From Fibrobacter sp. (GTDB taxonomy: Bacteria; Fibrobacterota; Fibrobacteria; Fibrobacterales; Fibrobacteraceae): a DNA stretch of 48,406 nucleotides. Below are positions 43,259-48,406 of this stretch, in pieces. The notes beneath the pieces were generated by a model. That model saw only the letters and a list, made by a program, of their open reading frames with translations, was not told the origin of the DNA and ran no database searches. Within the stretch, counting starts at the first letter, position 1. Each line of letters starts with the position of its first letter. A program made the position numbers and the translations under genes. The stretch is taken from contig JAKSIM010000001.1 of NCBI GenBank assembly GCA_024398845.1, forward strand, positions 67,558 through 115,963, given 5' to 3'.

Positions 43259-43615
43259 ATGAGTGATAATTGCCTATTTTGTAAAATCGCGAAGGGCGAA
43301 ATCCCTTCAAAAAAAATCTACGAAGACGACGACGTATTCGCCTTCTACGACATCGCCCCGCAAGCACCCGTGCACTTTTTGGTCATCCCCAAAAAACACA
43401 TCGCAAGCGTGATGGACATGCAGCCCGAAGACTGCGAACTCATCGGCAAAATGATGTTCCACGCACAACGCATCGCCAAGGAACTCGGCCTTGAGGAATC
43501 CGGCGCACGCTTCGTGTTCAACTGCAAGGCCGACGCTGGCCAGACCGTTTTCCACATCCACCTGCACGTGGTCGGCGGACAAGTCATGGGCTGGCCCCCA
43601 TTCCCGGCGAATTAG
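43259..43615 (+). CDS. HIT-family nucleotide hydrolase (HinT-like)
   Basis: The 118-residue protein starts CLFCKIAKGEIPSKKIYEDD and ends with the histidine triad HIHLHVVGG, the HinT pattern. HinT-type enzymes hydrolyse purine nucleoside phosphoramidates in the cytoplasm. The stop codon is part of the ATTAGACGAG word that recurs in the following spacer. Confidence 0.93.
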   Translation: MSDNCLFCKIAKGEIPSKKIYEDDDVFAFYDIAPQAPVHFLVIPKKHIASVMDMQPEDCELIGKMMFHAQRIAKELGLEESGARFVFNCKADAGQTVFHIHLHVVGGQVMGWPPFPAN

Positions 43616-44193
43616 ACGAGATATACGAAACTTGCCACTTTAGTGGCTTAGTTGAGTTATCCTCTTTGTGGAGAACGCAGGGCGGCTTACGGGCTCTCGC
43701 GTTATCGCGAAAACTCGTAAACTCGTTTCCGCGTCCGTTCAACCTCGCGCGAAAACAAAATTTTAAAGAATGTTCGCGCGAGTTCGAACCCTTACGGGCT
43801 TCCATCCCTGCCGCATTCGCCGCTAATTAGACGAGAGAACGGCCTTCGGCCTACAGACGACAAATGCGTGGGGCGAGTGCAGCGGGGCTGCTTGCAGACC
43901 CATTGCCGAGCCCAGCATTTGGCAGCGAAGCTGCAAAGACGAAAAATTAATTAATGGCGACGCAGCCGCCAAACTTCTCACTAACCACTAACCACCAATT
44001 AGACGAGAGACGAAATAATGGTGGCGCAGCCGCCAAACTTCTTACTAACCACTAACCACCAATTAGACGAGAGACGAAATAATGGCGGCGCAGCCGCCAA
44101 ACTTCTTACTAACCACTAACCACCAATTAGACGAGAGACGAAATAATGGCGGCGCAGCCGCCAAACTTCTTACTAACCACTAACCACTAAAAC
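43611..44193. repeat. Repeat-rich spacer between the HIT gene and recO
   Basis: No gene is seen in these 580 bases. The word AATTAGACGAGA or ATTAGACGAGA occurs at 43611, 43825, 43997, 44061 and 44125. A GCCACTTTAGTGGC palindrome lies near 43636, and a 10-bp perfect inverted repeat CTCGCGCGAA/TTCGCGCGAG at 43744-43782 has a 19-base loop. CTTACGGGCT occurs twice (near 43685 and 43791). The last 190 bases are a 64-bp tandem repeat listed separately. Confidence 0.8.
43996..44187. repeat. 64-bp tandem repeat, three full copies, ending 6 bases before recO
   Basis: Copies at 43996-44059, 44060-44123 and 44124-44187 are nearly identical (one differs at GTGGCG versus GCGGCG). A degenerate partial copy precedes them from about 43945. 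Each unit has AATTAGACGAGAGACGAAAT, a GGCGGCGCAGCCGCC hairpin and CTAACCACTAACCACC. The repeat occupies the place of the recO promoter and leader. Confidence 0.95.
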
Positions 44194-45048
44194 ATGATCA
44201 AGTCCCGCGCCATAGTCCTCCACCGCTTTGCGTACAGCGATTCCAGCTGGATAGTAAAAGCTCTTACCGAGGAATGCGGGATTGTTTCGTTCATCGTGAA
44301 AGGCGGCAAACGCAAAGAATCCCCCTTCAAAGGTGCGCTTGACCCGCTCGCCACAAGTGAAGTCGTGTTCCGGCAGAACCCGAATGCGGAACTCCAGTTT
44401 ATCAAGGAAGCGACGATTCTCGACTGGCACAAGAATTTGCGCGACGATTTGCTGAACCTAGCCGAAGCGCAGGTCATGACCGAAATCGTGCTGCGCTACG
44501 CACCGCAAGGCGTGCCCCTCCCCGAAGAATTCGCATTACTCGAAAGAGCCATTGACGAATATTGCTACACCCCCGCAGCACAACAAACTACGTCGCAAAC
44601 AGCGACGACTGCGCAACACGCCGCGTTGATAACCGCGCCGCAAAACGCACCTCAAAACGCACCGCAAACCGCGCCGCAAACCGCGCCTCAAAACGCGCCG
44701 CGCTCGAGCATTTTTGCACGTTGGCTTTTGGACATCTGCGACTTATGGGGCTACCACCTGGAACTCTCCGTCTGCAGCCGCTGCGAGCACCTGCTCGAAG
44801 AAGCCCCCGCCGACTTCCATCCCGAAACCGGCGAACTCATTTGCAAGCACTGCCTCGGCGTCGCCACGGCGCGCGCCCGCAAAGAAACCACCGACGACAT
44901 GTGGAACCTGCTCAACGCCAAGGAACTCACGAACAAACAGTTCGTCGAAAACGCACTCCTCGCATACCTCCGCCACCACATCGGATTCCTCAAAGAAATC
45001 AAGTCCCTGCAATTTCTGAACCAAACCAGGAACCTCTTTATGAAATAA
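44194..45048 (+). CDS. recO: DNA repair protein RecO with low-complexity insertion
   Basis: The 284-residue protein has the OB-fold start SRAIVLHRFAYSDSSWIVKAL, then YAPQGVPLPEEFALLERA, and a zinc-binding pair CSRC (194, 197) and CKHC (217, 220). RecO loads RecA on SSB-coated DNA with RecR. Residues about 127-170 are an insertion of Gln/Thr/Ala/Pro with APQN/APQT repeats, encoded by 12-bp units at 44635-44700. This is absent from typical RecO and probably forms a flexible loop between helices. The 64-bp repeats reach to 6 bases before the ATG. Confidence 0.9.
   Translation: MIKSRAIVLHRFAYSDSSWIVKALTEECGIVSFIVKGGKRKESPFKGALDPLATSEVVFRQNPNAELQFIKEATILDWHKNLRDDLLNLAEAQVMTEIVLRYAPQGVPLPEEFALLERAIDEYCYTPAAQQTTSQTATTAQHAALITAPQNAPQNAPQTAPQTAPQNAPRSSIFARWLLDICDLWGYHLELSVCSRCEHLLEEAPADFHPETGELICKHCLGVATARARKETTDDMWNLLNAKELTNKQFVENALLAYLRHHIGFLKEIKSLQFLNQTRNLFMK
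44635..44700. repeat. 12-bp tandem repeat within recO
   Basis: Five and a half units of GCGCCGCAAAAC and close variants encode the APQN/APQT stretch. Variation is mostly at C/T and A/C positions. Confidence 0.88.
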
Positions 45049-45207
45049 AAAAACGGTCGGTGCCGAGGCACCGATCCGTCGATTTTAAAAGCTGGTTCGT
45101 GACCCAGCATGCCGGCGTCATTGCACAGTGTGCATAGCACTTCGCCTCGACAAAGGAAACATGCAAGCATGCTTCCGCTGCACTCGGCTCGTTTTTATTC
45201 CGGCGTA
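45047..45207 (-). ncRNA. Structured small RNA with intrinsic terminator, family unknown
   Basis: On the minus strand, a promoter (TTGACT, 18 bases, TATATT) precedes about 160 bases rich in hairpins. GGAAGCATGC TT GCATGTTTCC (near 45157-45178), TGCACACTGTGCA (45122-45134) and GCTGG...CCAGC (about 45090-45106) come in order. The last is CGGATCGGTGCC TC GGCACCGACCG with seven T's, an excellent terminator. Open frames across it are short and have no convincing start site, so RNA is the better reading. The terminator overlaps the recO stop and probably also ends recO from the other side. It does not match tmRNA, SRP RNA, RNase P or 6S features that I know. Confidence 0.6.
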
Positions 45208-45214
45208 TGTTTAT

Positions 45215-45244
45215 AATATACCACGCGAAAACCACGCCAGTCAA
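45215..45244 (-). promoter_or_regulatory. Sigma70-type promoter of the small RNA
   Basis: Minus-strand TTGACT (45239-45244) and TATATT (45215-45220) are 18 bases apart. The start would be near 45207. Confidence 0.6.
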
Positions 45245-45281
45245 TAGATTTCCGAAAACACCATAATCCAGTTTGGAATGT

Positions 45282-45597
45282 CTAGTTCAGCATATTTTCA
45301 ATTCCCTGAGTTGCATATTCCATCAAAAGTTGATCCTTATGAGCCCCAAGAACAATGCCAATAGGCGGATTGTCGCCACTCTTCAAATCAATCAAGACTT
45401 TTCATCTGCCGTTTCAGTTCCCGTACACTCCAGTTTTCCAGTTCGCACTGTTTGGCGTAAAAGCCGATTTCAAGTTCAGAATCGGACTTCAGGATTTCGG
45501 TATAGTGGCTCCAGCTCAATTTTCCAGACACTGTCTGGAATTTTGGAAACCGTACATAAAATTCAGCGCGGCCCACGCCAACAACCTTTTTTACCAT
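45282..45597 (-). pseudogene. Deleted DUF1016 / YhcG-type PDDEXK nuclease gene
   Basis: The first part, read on the minus strand in one frame to the stop at 45388, contains FPKFQTVSGKLSWSHYTEIL and NWSVRELKRQM, the hallmark of the DUF1016 N-terminal domain. Directly after it, in another frame, comes LIDLKSGDNPPIGIVL then AHKDQLLMEYATQGIENMLN and a stop at 45282, which is the C-terminal hallmark of the same family. About 150-190 codons between them, carrying the nuclease core, are missing, and the frame is broken. The 5' end is also eroded. YhcG-type nucleases are often linked to restriction-modification loci; this copy cannot work. Confidence 0.75.
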
Positions 45598-45691
45598 ATA
45601 GCCTCCATACCGGCAAAACGTGAACAAAGACACGATTTTCCAAACGTTCTTCAACGGCGCAGTGCGCCTTAGTTGTTTTTGATTGATAATC

Positions 45692-45917
45692 GGCCAGGCA
45701 CAAGATGTGCGGCCACTATGCTTGCCATCTCGCAGGCGGAGGCACACTCCTCTGGTCAGCCGCGTTACTCACTGACCCTCACCCTGCTGGACGCCTGAAG
45801 CGCCTCTATTTCTTATCCGCTAACGGCAAGCGATGTATTTTCCGCCCCGGGACCTATGGAACCTGAACCTTGACGGCGCAGGTTCCTCACCACAGTTAGG
45901 CGGGTTGAATTAACTAC
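45692..45917 (-). ncRNA. Structured noncoding RNA of about 225 nt with its own promoter, family unknown
   Basis: On the minus strand a run of nested helices can be drawn. CCGCC (45903-45899) pairs with GGCGG (45846-45842) and encloses GGAACCTG...CAGGTTCC (45858-45886). GCTTGCC (45831-45825) pairs with GGCAAGC (45726-45720) and encloses CAGGCG/CGCCTG (about 45796-45791 with 45738-45733). That in turn encloses GGTCAG...CTGACC and GAGG...CCTC. A last hairpin GGCCGCACA TCT TGTGCCTGGCC ends at 45692. About 15 unpaired bases lie at the 5' end. The region is G+C-rich inside A+T-rich flanks and has no open frame that explains it. No terminator is seen at the 3' end, so the end is uncertain. Confidence 0.65.
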
Positions 45918-45923
45918 AAAGGA

Positions 45924-45952
45924 AGTATAGATTTTTGAAAAGGGGAATGCAA
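45924..45952 (-). promoter_or_regulatory. Sigma70-type promoter of the structured RNA
   Basis: Minus-strand TTGCAT (45947-45952) and TATACT (45924-45929) are 17 bases apart, which puts the start near 45917, about 15 bases before the first helix. Confidence 0.65.
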
Positions 45953-45996
45953 GAGACGATTTTGATTTTGGCAACTTTTGCTCGGCGGTCAATAAA

Positions 45997-46398
45997 TCAT
46001 TCCGCATTTACAACAGAAAATTTGCCAACTTCTGCAACCGCATCAGAAGAATCCTTTTTATAGATAACCAGGCTTACTTCGGAAGGACCTTTCAGCAACA
46101 AGGCTATGTTCAAAGGCAACTGAATATAAGATGCGCCATCCTTCTTTATTTCAAGGGTTAACTCAGAAGAAAGAACTGTTCCATTATTTGCCTTGACCTT
46201 AACGGAATACAACCCCGCATCAACCTCACGATTTATCTTAAGAGCGAAAAGAGCTCCGAATACAAGGGGATTTTTCCAACGATCTGCTGCAGGCATGTTG
46301 TTGACAACCACATCGGTGCCGAAAACCCCAAGAAGCATAAACTTGCCGGTATTTTCTTGACGAATCTGCTCACATAAAACAAAAGACTTCACTTGCAT
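45997..46398 (-). CDS. DUF6941-like small protein, third gene of a toxin-antitoxin-like operon
   Basis: The 133-residue product starts VKSFVLCEQIRQENTGKFMLLGVFG, then a beta-rich body with LFALKINREVDAGLYSVKVK and SYIQLPLNIALLLKGPSEVSLVIYKKD. This pattern recalls the small DUF6941 family of unknown function, which has a similar opening; the match is from memory. There is no signal peptide or enzyme motif. It follows the zinc-finger/HTH gene by one base, so the three minus-strand genes are one operon. A regulatory or neutralising role is possible but unproven. Confidence 0.6.
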   Translation of the reverse strand: MQVKSFVLCEQIRQENTGKFMLLGVFGTDVVVNNMPAADRWKNPLVFGALFALKINREVDAGLYSVKVKANNGTVLSSELTLEIKKDGASYIQLPLNIALLLKGPSEVSLVIYKKDSSDAVAEVGKFSVVNAE

Positions 46399-46399
46399 T

Positions 46400-46987
46400 T
46401 TATACCTCCATCAAAACCGGCTGAGCATGGTAAGTCAACTCAGACTTTTCTGAATCTGCAGAATTATTCAAAGCCATTACGCCGGCAGCCACACAAGCAC
46501 CTGTATTGACATAGAAAGACTTTACTGAAGAATCCACTGTCTTGATTTTATCAATTGTTTTCTTGAGAATCGCGGTCCGTGCAAAAGCTTCATCAAAACC
46601 AGCTTCCGCAACAAGAGTCAATTCGGGCAGAATAGACATAAAACGGGATAAGGCAATTGCTGCGGCAGAAACCTGACTTCCCTGTTTCCAGCGATTAATG
46701 GTATGAGGCGCCAAATTCAGGGCTCTTTCCAGACGACTGTCTGAATAGCCACTTTCATTGACCTTTTTCAACAGTCCAGGCACACTTTCTTTGGCTCGTT
46801 CAAGAATCCTGTTCTGCACAATCTTCTTTGGTTCAGAATCCAGCAAGATGTCGGACAAGCAATCGTTACAATGGCAAACGGAAATCTCCTGCAAAACAGG
46901 TTCTGCAAAAGGCACGACAAGCCTACGGAAATCCTTCTTTATTTCAATATTTTCGGAATCGCAAACAGGGCAAAACTTTGTAGTCAT
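46400..46987 (-). CDS. Zinc-finger plus HTH protein, MqsA/YgiT-like antitoxin-type regulator
   Basis: The 195-residue protein has an N-terminal zinc-binding pattern, Cys 6 and Cys 9 (FCPVCDSEN) with CHCNDC at 38-43. A helix-turn-helix follows at about 80-102 (SDSRLERALNLAPHTINRWKQG). This is the layout of MqsA/YgiT antitoxins, which bind toxin through the zinc domain and DNA through the HTH. The protein is longer than MqsA (131 residues in E. coli) by about 60 residues at the C-terminus. ATG 46987 has AGAGGT about 5 bases upstream; a GTG at 46993 is possible. It follows the putative toxin gene closely, in the toxin-first order seen in mqsRA. Confidence 0.72.
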   Translation of the reverse strand: MTTKFCPVCDSENIEIKKDFRRLVVPFAEPVLQEISVCHCNDCLSDILLDSEPKKIVQNRILERAKESVPGLLKKVNESGYSDSRLERALNLAPHTINRWKQGSQVSAAAIALSRFMSILPELTLVAEAGFDEAFARTAILKKTIDKIKTVDSSVKSFYVNTGACVAAGVMALNNSADSEKSELTYHAQPVLMEV

Positions 46988-46995
46988 ATACACCT

Positions 46996-47406
46996 CTATA
47001 ATGTGGGGAAACGTTTATCCATCTTTAGCGACTTAATAAACATGATGGTAATGATTTTTTCGTTCCTCTTGTTTTCCTTTTCACAAAGCGCTAAGTAATA
47101 ATGTTGATCTTCAAAGGGAATGCTATAGGCATAAACCGGCGTACCTACGATACCAACTTCGGGCCTTCGCAAAGGTTTGACTTCCAAGCATTCCGGGGAA
47201 TCCTTAATTTGGAGAAGCCATCGACACACATCTTCACGAGGATTGATGATGTTCAGTCGATAAGCCACCTCCTCGGTGGGCGCCTTTGCATAAAACTGAA
47301 CCGCAGAACGCTTCTTTTTGCAGTAATTTATGAGTTGTTGCCATACCAGCACTGGATCCTTCGGAGGCGTGGCAAAGGGCACTTTTTCTTCGTTTTGCTC
47401 TTCCAT
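46996..47406 (-). CDS. Putative toxin partner, unknown family
   Basis: The 136-residue protein has a charged N-terminus, a helical part (VWQQLINYCKKKRSAVQFYA), a segment AYRLNIINPREDVCRWLLQI, and beta strands VYAYSIPFEDQHYYLALCEK and EKIITIMFIKSL. The order of helix then strands loosely resembles RelE/MqsR-type folds, but no catalytic residue can be assigned. Its place upstream of a zinc-finger/HTH gene and behind a palindromic operator supports a toxin role. It could instead be a simple unknown protein. Confidence 0.6.
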   Translation of the reverse strand: MEEQNEEKVPFATPPKDPVLVWQQLINYCKKKRSAVQFYAKAPTEEVAYRLNIINPREDVCRWLLQIKDSPECLEVKPLRRPEVGIVGTPVYAYSIPFEDQHYYLALCEKENKRNEKIITIMFIKSLKMDKRFPTL

Positions 47407-47417
47407 ACGCCGCCAAT

Positions 47418-47434
47418 TTACACATTATGTGTAA
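47418..47434. promoter_or_regulatory. Palindromic operator of the toxin-antitoxin-like operon
   Basis: TTACACA TTA TGTGTAA is an exact 7-bp-arm palindrome centred 20 bases upstream of the first start codon, between the -10 box and the coding region. This is where an autoregulating HTH antitoxin would bind. Confidence 0.65.
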
Positions 47435-47435
47435 T

Positions 47436-47464
47436 AATATAGGTTTTAGACAACAAAAAGACAA
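47436..47464 (-). promoter_or_regulatory. Promoter of the toxin-antitoxin-like operon
   Basis: Minus-strand TTGTCT (47459-47464) and TATATT (47436-47441) are 17 bases apart. The -35 box overlaps the terminator-like hairpin of the preceding short transcript. Confidence 0.6.
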
Positions 47465-47595
47465 CCCTTACGGGTTTAAAAAATTCAAAAACAGATACTA
47501 TTGGACGAGATAGAGAACTGCTACTTCCTGGGCTATACAAACTTACAAGCATATTTATCCTTTCCGCAGACAAGCAAATAACCGCGGCCAACTAC
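47455..47595 (-). ncRNA. Short transcript with near-consensus promoter; small RNA or small-protein gene
   Basis: A near-perfect promoter (47602-47630) would start a transcript near 47595. About 120 bases later the minus strand has AACCC GTAA GGGTT then GTCTTTTT (47455-47476), a weak terminator. Within it AAAGGA lies before an ATG at 47552 that opens a 44-codon frame to 47418, encoding a hydrophobic stretch (VSVFEFFKPVRVVFLLSK). That frame runs across the hairpin. It could be a small RNA, a type I toxin-like peptide or a leader for the operon behind it. The sequence TTGGACGAGATA at 47501 resembles the repeated word downstream of the HIT gene. Confidence 0.45.
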
Positions 47596-47601
47596 TGCAC
47601 A

Positions 47602-47630
47602 AATATACACTAAATTTAGGATTGTGTCAA
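47602..47630 (-). promoter_or_regulatory. Near-consensus sigma70 promoter
   Basis: Minus-strand TTGACA (47625-47630), 17 bases, TATATT (47602-47607). It is the best promoter in the window and faces the toxin-antitoxin-like operon. Confidence 0.75.
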
Positions 47631-47741
47631 GACTTTTTTAATAAAGAGAAATATCACCCTGCCAAACCGTCTTGAAACATACATCCGGCACTAAACCACC
47701 TTAAACCATTCCTGCTTATCGTCAATAGAATAAACAGCCAA

Positions 47742-48359
47742 TTAAATCGACAAATAAATTTTCTCTGGTGGCGAGACATCGTTTCCAAGCAACATTTGAT
47801 TTTGCCATTCTAAAATTTCTTTTTTATTTAAAAATGAGGTTAAATTTTTGAGCATTTTGTAATCAAATTCAAAGAAAGTATAAGCATTTTTGATAATAGT
47901 CGCTTTTGACTTCAAAAATTTATACACCTCCTTGCACTTTTCTTCTGTGTCTTCCAAAACATATTTTTCTGCAAAATTGTGTACTAAGAAATTACGGCAT
48001 ACAAGAAAAGACTTCATTCGACGTACCGCTTTTGCATGTTTTCCCTTTGCAGAAATATTAAAAGTTACATTACATGCAATTTTCCCCGCTTTTTCGGCTT
48101 CTTCAAAAGCCTTTGCATCGGGGACCTCGTAAATACGAGCAAGGACCTCCCGCCAAACACTTCCAAGAGGTTGTTTTAAAAGTTTCTGTTTCTTTTCTAC
48201 ATCTTTTTGAATACATGCATTTATTTCTTCCTCTGTAGAACCAGAAATAACCCCACCGGAATGCAGATACATCCGCTTGATAATCAGCTCAACGACGTTG
48301 CAAGTATATATGCAACGGCCATAAAGTTCTAATACCTGGGATAAAGTCGGATTAGTCAT
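47742..48359 (-). CDS. Unknown protein with HEPN-type RX4H motif
   Basis: The 205-residue, mostly helical protein shows VCRNFLVHNFAEKY, in which Arg 122 and His 127 give the RX4H motif of HEPN ribonucleases, with a following Asn-Phe where HepT-type toxins have a Tyr. An N-terminal helix (LSQVLELYGRCIYTCNVVELIIKRMYL) precedes it. HEPN proteins are common in toxin-antitoxin and phage-defence loci. It is coupled to an upstream gene by a TAATG junction, so that partner may be its antitoxin or an unrelated gene. The spacer of 147 bases to the downstream promoter shows no gene. Confidence 0.6.
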   Translation of the reverse strand: MTNPTLSQVLELYGRCIYTCNVVELIIKRMYLHSGGVISGSTEEEINACIQKDVEKKQKLLKQPLGSVWREVLARIYEVPDAKAFEEAEKAGKIACNVTFNISAKGKHAKAVRRMKSFLVCRNFLVHNFAEKYVLEDTEEKCKEVYKFLKSKATIIKNAYTFFEFDYKMLKNLTSFLNKKEILEWQNQMLLGNDVSPPEKIYLSI

Positions 48360-48406
48360 TACACAACCATTTTCTGTACCTGTTCTTCCGCAAGTTTCAT
48401 TTCCTT
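48359..48406 (-). CDS. 3' end of an upstream gene (partial at window end)
   Basis: The minus-strand frame is open from the window edge and ends in TAA at 48359, overlapping the next start by one base (TAATG). Fifteen residues are visible, ending EEQVQKMVV. Nothing about its function can be read, but the tight junction suggests it forms an operon with the HEPN-type gene. Confidence 0.55.
   Translation of the reverse strand, partial: KEMKLAEEQVQKMVV

Noticed and set aside
43770..43800. GTTCGAACCC resembling a tRNA T-loop
   Set aside because: The flanking bases cannot form the 5-bp T stem, and no acceptor, D or anticodon arms can be drawn. It belongs to the inverted-repeat region.
43945..44187. 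Possible CRISPR array
   Set aside because: The 64-bp units are directly adjacent without unique spacers and no cas gene is present. It is a simple tandem repeat.
45038..45244. 68-codon open frame on the minus strand
   Set aside because: It spans a promoter, several hairpins and a terminator, has no ribosome binding site and an unusual Cys-rich composition; small RNA is a better explanation.
45692..45917. RNase P, tmRNA, SRP or 6S RNA identity for the structured RNA
   Set aside because: The conserved GAGGAAAGUCC of RNase P, the tRNA-like end of tmRNA and the GGAAGGAAGCAG of SRP RNA are absent, and the ends do not pair as in 6S RNA.

Overview
The window looks like a chromosomal segment of a Fibrobacter-type bacterium (phylum Fibrobacterota). 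The evidence is a GH9 cellulase with a C-terminal sorting-type domain, a gene of the Fibrobacter paralogue family TIGR02147, many small-residue-rich lipoproteins, PEGA proteins and frequent TATATT-type -10 boxes. This is inferred from gene content; no rRNA or tRNA gene was found to confirm it.

Layout. 1-2.6 kb: the 3' part of metH, then an orphan Opp/Dpp-type ABC ATPase with xseB. 2.6-8.6 kb: a five-gene cell-envelope operon of three related lipoproteins and two PEGA-type proteins, closed by a strong terminator. 8.6-13.3 kb: an outer-membrane-type protein with a lysine-rich tail, a DedA protein, a MORN-type repeat protein and a B12-binding radical SAM enzyme. 13.4-28.4 kb: a complete-looking aryl polyene (APE) lipid cluster in two divergent arms. 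The left arm has an acyltransferase, the ApeC chain-length factor and an O-methyltransferase. The right arm has two ACPs, a three-domain ApeG-ApeH-ApeI fusion, a glycosyltransferase, a lipid-A-type acyltransferase, a thioesterase, a LolA-like carrier, an MMPL exporter, a DUF3261-like lipoprotein, KS ApeO, dehydratase ApeP, ketoreductase ApeQ and KS ApeR. Together these would activate an aryl acid, extend it by KS/KR/DH cycles on ACPs, attach the polyene to a lipid or sugar head and move it to the outer membrane. No enzyme for making the aryl starter acid is present. 28.5-31.1 kb: argD, argB and a ferredoxin. 31.1-43.6 kb: a TIGR02147 regulator with a LamG-like lipoprotein, tex, the GH9 cellulase, an orphan vsr, a second LpxL-type acyltransferase, an unusual Gfo/Idh/MocA-beta-propeller fusion and a HIT hydrolase. 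43.6-45.0 kb: a repeat-rich spacer with a 64-bp tandem repeat, then recO with a low-complexity insertion.

45.0-48.4 kb is an A+T-richer accessory island, all on the minus strand. It holds a terminator-bounded structured small RNA, a second structured RNA of about 225 nt with its own sigma70-type promoter, a deleted DUF1016/YhcG nuclease pseudogene, a three-gene toxin-antitoxin-like operon with a palindromic operator, a short transcript with a near-consensus promoter, and a gene carrying a HEPN-type RX4H motif. The two structured RNAs, the three-gene module and the Gfo/Idh-propeller fusion are the most likely places for undescribed biology; the APE cluster is of a known class but has an unusual gene fusion.
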